Assembly (NCBI RefSeq): GCF_900104955.1
Contig: NZ_FNSI01000001.1
Span: forward strand, 2,824,001-2,888,000
Direction of reading: 5' to 3'
DNA: 64,000 bases
From: Beijerinckia sp. 28-YEA-48
Lineage (GTDB): Bacteria > Pseudomonadota > Alphaproteobacteria > Rhizobiales > Beijerinckiaceae
Below are positions 40,732 through 48,721 of the stretch, in pieces. Below the pieces are notes generated by a model that was not told where the DNA came from, did not search any database, and was given only the letters and a program-made list of their open reading frames with translations. A program made the position numbers and the translations under genes. Within the stretch, counting starts at the first letter, position 1, and each line of letters begins with the position of its first letter.

Positions 40732-41320
40732 CGTTGACCTTCTTGTTGATGTAGCCGAGCAGCAAACTGGTTCCGAGCCGCGCCCAGTCTGTATCTGGGG
40801 GCGGATCATGATCGGGAACAGGGAGTGTGGTTGCCGCCGGTGGCTTCAAGTCACCGCAGAACACTATGGTTCTGACGCGAGGCGTTCTCAGCAACATGTT
40901 CAATGCCGGGAAGTGCTGAGATTGGTAGTTGACGATGATAAGTGGAGCCAAGTTGGTGTGGTTGACCTCGAACGTCAGCGCCTTATTCGTCGTCGCCCAT
41001 GGGTGATGGATCACCTGCCGGGTTGGGTTACAGAGCCGATACGTCTCCTCGATCCATGGCATTGCCTTGTGGGGTACCCAGTAAGCACCACCATCAGGGA
41101 TGGGGGCTAACTTCTCGAGCAGAGGTAGGTCCGTGGTCGTAGGCTCTGCCAGCTCGTCGAGGGGAAGGATGTCGTGGACACATCGGAGCCACGTCGTCCT
41201 GTTCAGGATTTCGAAGGGGCTGGCGAGCTTGCTCAGCCCCTCTGTGAGACAAAGGGACTTCTTCCTTTCGTGCAAAAAGAAGAGGTCCCCGTCACTATGC
41301 AGTCCATAGTGGTGGATCAT
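40706..41320 (-). CDS. Phage protein of unknown function
   Basis: 204 residues with no membrane segment. Mixed alpha/beta; segments such as AYWVPHKAMPWIEETYRL and LAPLIIVNYQSQHFPALNMLL show conserved-looking aromatic and proline positions, and the C-terminal end is basic. Part of the early operon between the 118-residue gene and the helicase. I do not recognise it. Confidence 0.6.
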   Translation of the reverse strand: MIHHYGLHSDGDLFFLHERKKSLCLTEGLSKLASPFEILNRTTWLRCVHDILPLDELAEPTTTDLPLLEKLAPIPDGGAYWVPHKAMPWIEETYRLCNPTRQVIHHPWATTNKALTFEVNHTNLAPLIIVNYQSQHFPALNMLLRTPRVRTIVFCGDLKPPAATTLPVPDHDPPPDTDWARLGTSLLLGYINKKVNDVRHSHAS

Positions 41321-41676
41321 GCCGCCTTCTTGAGAGCAGCAGTCGATGGGGTGATCTCGACCGAGGGTTTCCGGTTCTGGGAGTATTGGTCCTGGAGCGA
41401 GACGACACCCGCGCCGAGCAGCTGCTTCTTTTTCTGTTCGGGCAGAGCGTCCCAGACCGCTTGGTTGAGTACCGGCGCCTGCCCCTTGAAGGCGGCAGTG
41501 GAGCCTCGCTTGGTCTTCACGACACCCAGTTCGCTCGTGAACACGAACGGCTCGTCAGCCCGCGCGGTAGCCTCCCGAAGCTCTTCCTTCCCCTCCTCGA
41601 TCAATTCGAGGGTTCCACTGATGGCAATGACCTTCTTAAGCAGTCCGTCCGCCAGTGCTTGCAGATCGTTTTTCAT
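41317..41676 (-). CDS. First gene of the leftward replication operon, unknown function
   Basis: 119 residues from ATG at 41676 (AAAGAG upstream); the frame is open to 41730. Helical first half (LADGLLKKVIAISGTLELIEEGKEELREAT) then FVFTSELGVVKTKRGSTAAFKGQAPVL and lysine-rich end. It follows a palindrome and a strong hairpin, so it probably begins the early transcript. Overlaps the next gene by 4 bases. Confidence 0.6.
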   Translation of the reverse strand: MKNDLQALADGLLKKVIAISGTLELIEEGKEELREATARADEPFVFTSELGVVKTKRGSTAAFKGQAPVLNQAVWDALPEQKKKQLLGAGVVSLQDQYSQNRKPSVEITPSTAALKKAA

Positions 41677-41736
41677 GACGTGCTCTTTCCCTGTGGATAA
41701 AAATCCCGAGGTAATGCCGAAACCTGGCATCGACGC

Positions 41737-41753
41737 TTTGGTCCTGGACCAAA
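41737..41753. promoter_or_regulatory. Palindromic operator candidate upstream of the early operon
   Basis: TTTGGTCC and GGACCAAA form a perfect 8-bp inverted repeat around a single T. It lies 60 bases before the first early gene and 4 bases from the terminator hairpin that ends the regulator transcript, a suitable place for a repressor or activator site. No good -10/-35 pair is obvious next to it. Confidence 0.5.
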
Positions 41754-41757
41754 AGAG

Positions 41758-41783
41758 AAAGCCGACCTGCTAGGTCGGCTTTT
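41758..41783. terminator. Bidirectional-type hairpin between regulator and early operon
   Basis: AAAGCCGACCT (41758-41768) pairs perfectly with AGGTCGGCTTT (41772-41782) around a 3-base loop. Leftward it is followed by a CTCTTTT run, rightward by a T and CG. It should end transcription of the regulator gene at 41823-42305. Confidence 0.8.
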
Positions 41784-41822
41784 CGATCTTCGGGAGACAT
41801 GGATGTGTGAAATTTGATGGTC

Positions 41823-42305
41823 TCAAACAGACTTCTGACTTGGACTACCGATGATGACAGATGGAACCTCCGTAAGCTGTTGGAGAGGAATGTCGGTGAT
41901 CTCAGAAATCCGAACGAGTTCCGAGAGGGTGAAGTCGTGCAGCCCCGTCTCCATCATCCGCAGACGGCTGTGGTTGGAGAAGTTGGTCGCCCGGCAGAAG
42001 TCGTAGGTGTCCCATTGCTTCTTGCTTTGCCGGAAACGGTAGAGCTTGGCGCCAACCGCCGTGTGTAGGGAGCTGAGAGGCTTGGATTCGCTGATCGGCT
42101 TGAAGCCGTCCCGGCGCTTCGAACGAAACGGGATTTCGACCCCGTTCTCCTGCGCCTTTTGACAGGCCCGGGCGATGTATTTGCTCACGGTCCCGGGTGC
42201 GACCCGAGCCTTGAACTGGGTGCGGATTTCGGAAGCTGGAACGGCTTGGTTGATGAAGAGGTCATAGACCTGCTCTTCGATGGAAACGGTGTCTTTGGTG
42301 TTCAA
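41823..42305 (-). CDS. CI/Cro-type phage regulator with two DNA-binding regions
   Basis: 160 residues from TTG at 42305 with GGGGGG 5 bases upstream; the longer frame to 42371 crosses the operator repeats. Residues about 10-60 (EEQVYDLFINQAVPASEIRTQFKARVAPGTVSKYIARA) look like an HTH. About 85-145 (LYRFRQSKKQWDTYDFCRATNFSNHSRLRMMETG...TLSELVRISEITDIPLQQL) are an HTH_XRE domain. It has no LexA-type protease domain. It sits at the end of the phage region, faces the early operon and is followed by a terminator, as expected for the prophage repressor. Confidence 0.7.
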   Translation of the reverse strand: MNTKDTVSIEEQVYDLFINQAVPASEIRTQFKARVAPGTVSKYIARACQKAQENGVEIPFRSKRRDGFKPISESKPLSSLHTAVGAKLYRFRQSKKQWDTYDFCRATNFSNHSRLRMMETGLHDFTLSELVRISEITDIPLQQLTEVPSVIIGSPSQKSV

Positions 42306-42371
42306 TTTGTCCCCCCGGACAGTGTGAAAAATTTGTGCGAACAGGCGTGCACAAATGGACCCGATTTGCAC
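42303..42371. promoter_or_regulatory. Operator-like repeat cluster upstream of the regulator gene
   Basis: ATTTGTGC (42331-42338) and GCACAAAT (42349-42356) are perfect inverted arms spaced by 10 bases. Related half-sites AATTTGTCC (42304-42312) and ATTTGCAC (42364-42371) flank them. The cluster covers the leader of the regulator gene, so autoregulation by an HTH dimer is likely. Confidence 0.6.
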
Positions 42372-42551
42372 GGGCGCGGGGAGGTAAAGTCTTATTAAAA
42401 TCAGCTAGTTAGCTCGAATTCCAGGCCAAAACTTAAAAATGCATCAAATAGGGCAGCACAGGCTTGGCCTCAGCCCTTACCCGGCTACCGTAGAATCAGA
42501 AATATATAGTGTTTTCAGCCCATTAAGGCCGCCACAGGTGTTACCGCAGGC
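42372..42551. other. Phage-host junction region without genes
   Basis: 180 bases of AT-rich sequence lie between the last phage-type gene and the chemoreceptor stop; the gene-free stretch starts at the regulator start. The attachment site should lie in or near here, but without the left junction no core repeat can be identified. No tRNA gene or integrase is visible. A 7-bp inverted repeat (CGCAGGC, 42545-42551 and 42558-42564) overlaps the receptor stop codon but has no T run. Confidence 0.5.
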
Positions 42552-43850
42552 TTAGTTGCCTGCGACCGAGTGGAGAAAGCCCTCGATGGTTTCGTTGAGA
42601 CGTTTGGCTTGTTGGGCGACATCGGAGGCCGACCGGTGCACCTGCGCCGCGGCCTGATCGGTCTCGCTAACCACCGATTTCAGCCCCTCCATATGGCTGG
42701 CGACGGACTTGGTTTCCTCGGCCGCTTCGGCAGCGCTGCGGGAAATTTCCTTGGTCGCCGCCGCCTGTTCTTCAACCGCCACGGCGATGCCGGCGGTAAA
42801 CCCTTCGGCCTGCTGCATGGTGGAAGCGATGGAGCCGATGGCCTCGACCGCACCTGTGGTCGCGTTCTGGATCGAGGCGACATGTTCGGCAATACGATCG
42901 GTCGCCTGCGCCGTTTGATGGGCCAGGGATTTGACCTCCTGGGCCACCACGGCAAAGCCGCGCCCCGCCTCGCCGGCGCGTGCCGCCTCGATGGTGGCGT
43001 TAAGGGCGAGCAGATTGGTCTGCGCCGCGATCGCTTGAATGATGCCGATGATCTCGCCGATCTTATGCGCCTTGTCTGCGAGCCCGTTGATCGTCTGGCT
43101 GGTGGTCGCCGTGGTGCGCGAGGCTTCGATGACCATATTGCGGGTGCGCACGACCTGATTTTCGATCTCGCGAATGGCGATCGAAAGCTCCTCGGAAGCG
43201 CGCGCCACGGTCGTCACATAATTGGAAGCGCCTAGCGTCGAGCCGGAGGCCTGGCGCGACCGACGCGCGCTCTCGGTGGCAATGGTCGACAGGCTGTCGG
43301 CGGCCAGCGTCATATGTTCGCTATGGGACGACACCTGCCCCAGCAACGAGCCAACCGTCGAACGAAAATCGTGGACCAGCGTTTCCAGCTTGCCCTGCCG
43401 CGCCTGGGAGGCAGCGGTTCCAGCCTCAATAGTGTGTAAAAGATCGTTGCGTTCGACGAGCCGCTGTCTCAATTCGCGGATCGCATCGGCCATCTGGTCG
43501 ATCTCTTGGGTGCTCTTCACATCCGGCACGGCGCAAGAGAGATCGCCGGCAGCGAGCTGCTTCAATGACGCGGTCAATTGTTCAATCGGCTCCGTGACGG
43601 AACGTAGAACCACATTCAGCGCAATCGTCAGAATGGTGACGACCAAGAGAGCCGCGGCGACGGCCCAGAGCACGTCCTGAACGAAATCGCCACCGGTCTG
43701 CGGGCGCGTGAACGAAGCGACAAGCAAGACGACGATGACGGCAAGGCCGCTGACCAGCGAAGTCAATTTGACGATCGTATCGCGGATCATCCGCTTGCCG
43801 CGCGCTGCCGTTTCGGTCGCGCCCGCCCCTGCTCGTCCGGCCATGTCCAT
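42552..43850 (-). CDS. Methyl-accepting chemotaxis protein
   Basis: 432 residues. Two membrane helices (about 31-48 and 60-82) with no sizeable periplasmic domain between them, a HAMP-like linker (about 83-135) and a cytoplasmic signalling domain with the conserved hairpin tip [37 protein letters not shown] lies 6 bases before the ATG; an open in-frame stretch continues upstream but without a start codon. Signals to CheA/CheW. Because the periplasmic part is tiny, it probably senses a cytoplasmic or membrane cue. Confidence 0.92.
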   Translation of the reverse strand: MDMAGRAGAGATETAARGKRMIRDTIVKLTSLVSGLAVIVVLLVASFTRPQTGGDFVQDVLWAVAAALLVVTILTIALNVVLRSVTEPIEQLTASLKQLAAGDLSCAVPDVKSTQEIDQMADAIRELRQRLVERNDLLHTIEAGTAASQARQGKLETLVHDFRSTVGSLLGQVSSHSEHMTLAADSLSTIATESARRSRQASGSTLGASNYVTTVARASEELSIAIREIENQVVRTRNMVIEASRTTATTSQTINGLADKAHKIGEIIGIIQAIAAQTNLLALNATIEAARAGEAGRGFAVVAQEVKSLAHQTAQATDRIAEHVASIQNATTGAVEAIGSIASTMQQAEGFTAGIAVAVEEQAAATKEISRSAAEAAEETKSVASHMEGLKSVVSETDQAAAQVHRSASDVAQQAKRLNETIEGFLHSVAGN

Positions 43851-44024
43851 GAATGCCTCAAAGGAATCGATGGCCGCAGAAGTCTTGCGGCTCGTATCGG
43901 CACTTTGCCGGAACTGGCTTAACGTCGGGTAAATGCTTTATTACCCAAGCACTTGAAACTGTTTGGATTCGTTTTCACGCCGCGTGGGAACACCCGGCAA
44001 GCTCTCCAAGCTTCCTGCCAGCTT

Positions 44025-45554
44025 TTAGGCTTGCTGGACATCAGCACCAATTTCGGGAGCATGTCTGGGATCATTCCAGCTCACATCGAGCGGCGCTCGT
44101 AAGACGCACAGAACTCCGTCCGGTTCGAACTCGATAAGGACATCCCCGCTCAGTTCGGTGGCCAGCACTTTCTCGACGAGCTTTGATCCAAATCCTTTTC
44201 TAGTCGGCGGACTAACACAGGGACCGCCGCTCTCTTTCCACCGCAATTCGACGACCCGTGGTGCGGCGTGACAGAACTGCCAAGTAATCGAGACCACGCC
44301 TTTCTGTACCGAAAGAGAACCGTATTTGACCGCGTTGGTGGCTAATTCATGCAAAGCCATAGAAAGAGCCAGAGCGACCCGTGACGGCACGCGCGCTTCG
44401 GGGCCCGCAATCTGGAAACGCTCCTTTTCGTAAGGAGATATTGCTTGTTCCACGATCGCTAAGAGCATGGCTCCGTCCCAGGAGCCGCGATGGAGCAAAT
44501 CGTGCGTTCTCGTCATTGCGAACAAACGCCCTTCAAAGACCTCCATTGCGACGAAAGGATCCGAGGCTTGGTTGAATGTTTGGCGGGCAATCGCCAACAC
44601 CGTCGCGAAGATATTTTTAACCCGGTGCTGCATTTCTTCCGCAAGGATGCGTTGCAACCGCTCCGCTTCCTTTCGGTCGCAGATATCGCGAGCAATCTTG
44701 GAGGCTCCAACAACTTTGCCGGTCTCTTCGATAATAGGTGAGACGGAGAGCGAAACGTCGATTAGGCGGCCAGTCTTGTGCAGGCGCTTAGTTTCGAAAG
44801 GCGCGACGCGCTCACCTGCACGTATCCGTGTTAGGATTTCTTGCTCTTCATTGCGGCGATCCTCGGGTATCAAGAGAGTAACGGACTGCCCAATTACCTC
44901 TTCTGATGTATATCCATAAAGGCTCTCGGCGCCCGCATTCCAACTCCTTATGCGCAGAGAAACATCGGTAGAGAGTATGGCATCCTGAGAAGTGGCAACG
45001 ATCGCAGCAAGCTTGCGCTCGACTTCTTCGGCTCGCCTACGTTCAGTAGTCTCGCTGACGATGCAAAAGACGCCATACACGACGCCGATCTCGTCTCGAA
45101 CTGGCGAATACGAGATGTCAAAATAAGCGATCTCAGGATAGCCGTGGCGCTCGATGTAAAAGGGTCGATCCTTTGCTGAGACGGTCTTCCCCGTGTCGAG
45201 AACCCCCTGCAACAAAGGCGCAAGATCAGACCAAAGTTCTGTCCAGTTTTCTTGCGCCGGCCTCCCAAGCGCGCGTGGATGTTTATCACCAATGGTAGGT
45301 GCGTAAGCATCATTGTAGAAAGCAATAAATTCCGGCCCCCAAAACATTACGATCTGAGCCTGCGCGGGGAGCATGAGCTGAAGGGCTGACCGGAGACAGG
45401 CCGGCCATTGATCCATCGGCCCCAAACCCGTACCCGCCCAATCAAAATGACGAATTAGTTCTTCCATTTCCTCTGCCGCGAGAAAATCTCCCGTGCCCAC
45501 CAGCCATCTCCGTGCTTTCCCAGCATCAATGACATCATAAATCGGCAGGGTCAT
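44025..45554 (-). CDS. HWE-family sensor histidine kinase with PAS domains
   Basis: 509 residues, no membrane segment, so cytoplasmic. Two PAS-type regions (about 45-170 and 180-310; IVATSQDAILSTDVSLRIRSWNAGAESLYGYTSEEVIGQ is a typical PAS core) precede a kinase with H-box EMQHRVKNIFATVLAIARQT and N-box HELATNAVKYGSLS, and a G-box GFGSKLVEKV. HWE kinases are frequent in alphaproteobacteria and often act in light or general stress pathways. No response regulator is adjacent. Confidence 0.9.
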   Translation of the reverse strand: MTLPIYDVIDAGKARRWLVGTGDFLAAEEMEELIRHFDWAGTGLGPMDQWPACLRSALQLMLPAQAQIVMFWGPEFIAFYNDAYAPTIGDKHPRALGRPAQENWTELWSDLAPLLQGVLDTGKTVSAKDRPFYIERHGYPEIAYFDISYSPVRDEIGVVYGVFCIVSETTERRRAEEVERKLAAIVATSQDAILSTDVSLRIRSWNAGAESLYGYTSEEVIGQSVTLLIPEDRRNEEQEILTRIRAGERVAPFETKRLHKTGRLIDVSLSVSPIIEETGKVVGASKIARDICDRKEAERLQRILAEEMQHRVKNIFATVLAIARQTFNQASDPFVAMEVFEGRLFAMTRTHDLLHRGSWDGAMLLAIVEQAISPYEKERFQIAGPEARVPSRVALALSMALHELATNAVKYGSLSVQKGVVSITWQFCHAAPRVVELRWKESGGPCVSPPTRKGFGSKLVEKVLATELSGDVLIEFEPDGVLCVLRAPLDVSWNDPRHAPEIGADVQQA

Positions 45555-45646
45555 CAGTCACAAGGCTTGCTATCGCCACTTTGAGTTTATGATCCGCAGG
45601 GATTGCTCGAAAGCTCGCCGAATGATGAGGTCTATCCGAATTAGCC

Positions 45647-46498
45647 CTATGCCGCCTTGCGCCGAGCGGGCTTGCGTCGGTTCGCTGTCTTGGCTGGCTT
45701 TTTTCGCCCGCTCTTGCCGCCATGGCCGATGCTCCGCCGCAAGGCCTCCATCAAATCGATAACGTTGCCTCGATCCTCGGCCGATTCCTCCCTGGCGACG
45801 ATGGCCTTGCCAGCTGCTTTTCGCTTTACGAGCGCACGCAAGGCCGTCTCGTAGCGGTCCTTAAATTTTGAAGGATCGAATGAGGCTTCCTTGCTCTCCA
45901 AAATATGCTCGGCGATCTTTACCATGTCCTTTGTGATCCGAGGTTTTGTGATCTTGCCGATGACGTCGCTGGCTTCCCTGACCTCATAGGGATAACGAAG
46001 CGTCGTTCCCATCAAAACATCGCCGTGTGGCTCGATGGCCATAACATGCTCACGATTGCTGAGAACGATCCTGGCGAGCGCCACCCGACCTTTGTCCTTC
46101 ATCGCGTCGCGGATCACGGCGAAGGCGTCAGCGCCAACCTTTCCCTGTGGCGCCAAATAATACGGGCGATCCCGATAAAGATCTTCGACCTCTTCCGCAG
46201 GCACAAAGCTGTCGATGTCGATCGTCTTGGTGCTTTCGATCTTAAGGGCGTCCAGATCCTCCTCGTCTATCTCGACATATCGACCCTTCCCAACTTCATA
46301 GCCGCGGCCCTTGTTTGCCTTGTCGACTGCCCGCCCCGTGACTTCATCCACCATCTGCTGCCGTAGACGGTGCTTGGTCTTGCGATTGATCTGATGGAAA
46401 TGGGTTCGTTCGGCTAAGGTCGTGGCCGGAAACAGGGCAATGGGGCAACTCACCAAGGACAGCTTGAGCGTCCCCTTCCAATAAGGTCGGATAGGCAT
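45647..46498 (-). CDS. ku: Ku end-joining protein
   Basis: 283 residues from ATG at 46498 (QAGGAGC-type ribosome site). Opens with RPYWKGTLKLSLVSCPI and FHQINRKTKHRLRQQ, the bacterial Ku core, and ends in a lysine/arginine-rich tail (GRKKPAKTANRRKPARRKAA). Bacterial Ku is a homodimer that binds DNA double-strand ends and recruits LigD. No host ligD lies beside it in the window; the prophage encodes a LigD-type ligase domain instead, 24 kb to the left. Confidence 0.96.
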   Translation of the reverse strand: MPIRPYWKGTLKLSLVSCPIALFPATTLAERTHFHQINRKTKHRLRQQMVDEVTGRAVDKANKGRGYEVGKGRYVEIDEEDLDALKIESTKTIDIDSFVPAEEVEDLYRDRPYYLAPQGKVGADAFAVIRDAMKDKGRVALARIVLSNREHVMAIEPHGDVLMGTTLRYPYEVREASDVIGKITKPRITKDMVKIAEHILESKEASFDPSKFKDRYETALRALVKRKAAGKAIVAREESAEDRGNVIDLMEALRRSIGHGGKSGRKKPAKTANRRKPARRKAA

Positions 46499-46567
46499 GT
46501 CGGGGCTCCTGATCGCCTGGCTTCTCGATGTCAATGCCGAAAAGCAAAATCGGTTGCGGATCCAACG

Positions 46568-46691
46568 CTTAAGCCAAGAGATCGCCCCTTATCTTGGCTG
46601 CCGGGCGCTCGGCCGCTGGCCTGGGCAATGTGCTCGGCCAACCGCGATCGAGACAGCATAGGCGAAATCTTGGCTTAAGTCGGCTTAAGTC
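46568..46691. promoter_or_regulatory. CTTAAGCC repeat cluster upstream of ku
   Basis: Twelve-base inverted copies CTTAAGCCAAGA (46568-46579) and TCTTGGCTTAAG (46668-46679) face each other 88 bases apart, and the second continues as a perfect tandem GGCTTAAGTC (46672-46681 and 46682-46691). They occupy the spacer between hpnK-like and ku genes, 70 bases and more upstream of the ku start, and may bind a regulator. Confidence 0.45.
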
Positions 46692-46705
46692 TTGATCTTA
46701 TTGAA

Positions 46706-47545
46706 CTATCGAGCAGCCGGACGAGCCAGAACGGCGCCGACGGCCGCTGTCCGCGCCGTAAAATCATCCGACAGGAGGAAGGAGAGCTCCTGCGGGCGCG
46801 TGCCGGTGACGGGGTCGGCCGCCGTCAATTCCGCGTCGATATAACCGGGATGACACATAATGAGATGGCGCGTGCCGGGCGCGGTGAGATAGCGCGAGAA
46901 CAGGCCCGCGTAGTCGATCCGCTCGTCGAAGGCCGAAAAGCCAGCAAACCCCTCGTTGGTCGCAAAGCCATAGCGGCGCGCCGTCGGCGCGAAGCCGCGC
47001 CCCAGCCAGGCCACCATCGCCGCCTTGGCGAGCGCGCTGCGCCGCAGGAGGATTCGCGTCAAATGATCGGAACTGTCGCGCAGCCAAAACTCATGCGGCA
47101 ACGGGAAGCGGCCAAGTTCGGAGAACAGACTGTCGCGGATACCAGGCAGCGCCTGTACATGCTGATGGCCGTCGAGAAAATCCGGCATGCGGCCCATCGC
47201 CTGAGCGAAGGCATCGATCTGCGCGTAAATTTCCGCCGCGATCTCCTCACGCGGCAGGTCGGCCGCCTTGGCACGCACGAGAGTCCCGATGCCCGGCAGG
47301 CCATTGCGCGCGAAAGCCGGCATCGGCGTCAGAGGCGTCCCGAGCGTGAGATTCAGGTGAACACCCAGCCACGCACGGTCGACATGGGGGGACAGATCAC
47401 GGGCGGCGTCGCGCCAGGATGGCCTGTTGGTCATGGCGCCGGTGGCCGACAGACGCCCAGCCTCGAGCGCCTCCAAAATGCCGCGGCTCACCGCCGGCGA
47501 CAGCGCATAATCGTCAGCGCACAGAATGAACTCGAATTTGGCCAA
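46706..47545 (-). CDS. ChbG/HpnK-family carbohydrate deacetylase
   Basis: 279 residues. FILCADDYALSPAVSRGI with the DD pair, LGVHLNLT and FLDGHQHVQALPG, and LIMCHPGYIDAEL carry the metal-binding Asp, His and catalytic positions of the YdjC/ChbG deacetylases. In hopanoid producers HpnK deacetylates the N-acetylglucosaminyl group, but no other hopanoid genes lie beside it here. It is divergent from a GT2 glycosyltransferase, so it may deacetylate a lipid-linked sugar made by that enzyme. Confidence 0.88.
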   Translation of the reverse strand: MAKFEFILCADDYALSPAVSRGILEALEAGRLSATGAMTNRPSWRDAARDLSPHVDRAWLGVHLNLTLGTPLTPMPAFARNGLPGIGTLVRAKAADLPREEIAAEIYAQIDAFAQAMGRMPDFLDGHQHVQALPGIRDSLFSELGRFPLPHEFWLRDSSDHLTRILLRRSALAKAAMVAWLGRGFAPTARRYGFATNEGFAGFSAFDERIDYAGLFSRYLTAPGTRHLIMCHPGYIDAELTAADPVTGTRPQELSFLLSDDFTARTAAVGAVLARPAAR

Positions 47546-47671
47546 TTTCCCTGCTCAAAACCGGATCAATACCACTGGAACCTGCACAGCTTGCACAAAT
47601 TGGCCGGCCCGCATAGGTCTTGCAGCACACGGGCGGCAGGCGCCATCACCACGGAACCTTAAGTCAAGGCG

Positions 47672-48721
47672 ATGACCCAGACCACGACCAGCGAACGACC
47701 GTCCGACCCAACCTCACGCCCCTCGCCACAGATTTCCGTCGTCGTGCCAATGTATAATGAGGCGGAGAATTTATCGCCCCTCATCGCACGCCTCGTTCCG
47801 GTATTGGAACGGTGTGCCGCCTCTTTCGAAGTGGTTTTCGTCGACGACGGTTCGCGCGACAACACGCTCGACGTGTTGCGCGCCGCCCATGCCGTCGATC
47901 CGCGCCTCGGCGGCATCTCCTTCTCGCGCAATTTTGGCAAGGAGGTGGCGATCGCCGCCGGCCTTGACCATGCGCGCGGCGATGCCGTCGTCATCATGGA
48001 CGCCGATCTGCAGCATCCGCCGGAGGTGATCGAGACCTTCGTCGAACGCTGGCACGCCGGCTTTCAGAATGTCTATGCCCAGCGTACCGATCGCGAAGGC
48101 GACAGTCCGCTGCGCCGCTGGCTGACCGAAAAATTCTACGAAATGTTTGCTATTTTCGGCGAGACGCGGCTGCCGCCGGGCGCCGGCGATTTCCGTCTGC
48201 TCGACCGCAAAGCCGTCAGCGCTTTGCGCGCCATGCCGGAGCGGGCGCGTTTCTCCAAGGGGCTCTATGCCTGGATCGGCTTTCGCTCGACCGGCGTGCC
48301 CTTCACCGTTGCCGATCGCGCCCATGGCGAATCAAAATTCAGCTATCGCAAGCTGACGCGCTTCGCCCTCGACGGCCTGATGTCGTTCACCACGCTGCCG
48401 CTGCGCATCTGGACCTTCATCGGCACGCTGGTGTCGACCATAGCGCTCCTTCTCGCCGCCTACTTCCTGCTGAAGACCGCGGCTTATGGCGTTGACGTGC
48501 CTGGCTATGCCTCGCTGATCGTCTCCATTCTGTTCTTCGCCGGCATCCAGCTCATGTCGCTTGGGATCCTTGGCGAGTATGTCGGACGCATCTTCGCCGA
48601 GGTGAAACGGCGCCCGCTCTACCTCATCGCTGAGCGAATCGGCGCAAGCGCTGTCGAACCGTCTAGCGAAGTCGCGGATTCTCCCTTGCCTGTTCGGGTC
48701 GTGGACCGGTCCTTCCAGTGA
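47672..48721 (+). CDS. GT2 family lipid-phosphate glycosyltransferase (dolichyl-phosphate-mannose-synthase type)
   Basis: 349 residues. ISVVVPMYNEAENL, VFVDDGSRDNT, MDADLQHPPEV and the later GAGDFRLLDRKAV and RDFR-like parts are the GT2 DPMS pattern (DXD present). Two C-terminal membrane helices (about 245-270 and 280-305) anchor it. Members such as ArnC and GtrB load a sugar on polyprenyl phosphate. The stop overlaps the murJ GTG by 4 bases, so sugar lipid and lipid II flipping genes are co-transcribed. Confidence 0.9.
   Translation: MTQTTTSERPSDPTSRPSPQISVVVPMYNEAENLSPLIARLVPVLERCAASFEVVFVDDGSRDNTLDVLRAAHAVDPRLGGISFSRNFGKEVAIAAGLDHARGDAVVIMDADLQHPPEVIETFVERWHAGFQNVYAQRTDREGDSPLRRWLTEKFYEMFAIFGETRLPPGAGDFRLLDRKAVSALRAMPERARFSKGLYAWIGFRSTGVPFTVADRAHGESKFSYRKLTRFALDGLMSFTTLPLRIWTFIGTLVSTIALLLAAYFLLKTAAYGVDVPGYASLIVSILFFAGIQLMSLGILGEYVGRIFAEVKRRPLYLIAERIGASAVEPSSEVADSPLPVRVVDRSFQ

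Noticed and set aside
42372..42551. Possible attachment site core at the phage-host junction
   Set aside because: Without the left junction a direct repeat cannot be recognised; no tRNA or integrase is in the window to anchor it.
42545..42564. CGCAGGC/GCCTGCG inverted repeat as terminator of the chemoreceptor gene
   Set aside because: Stem is only 7 bp, includes the stop codon and has no T run on the leftward strand.
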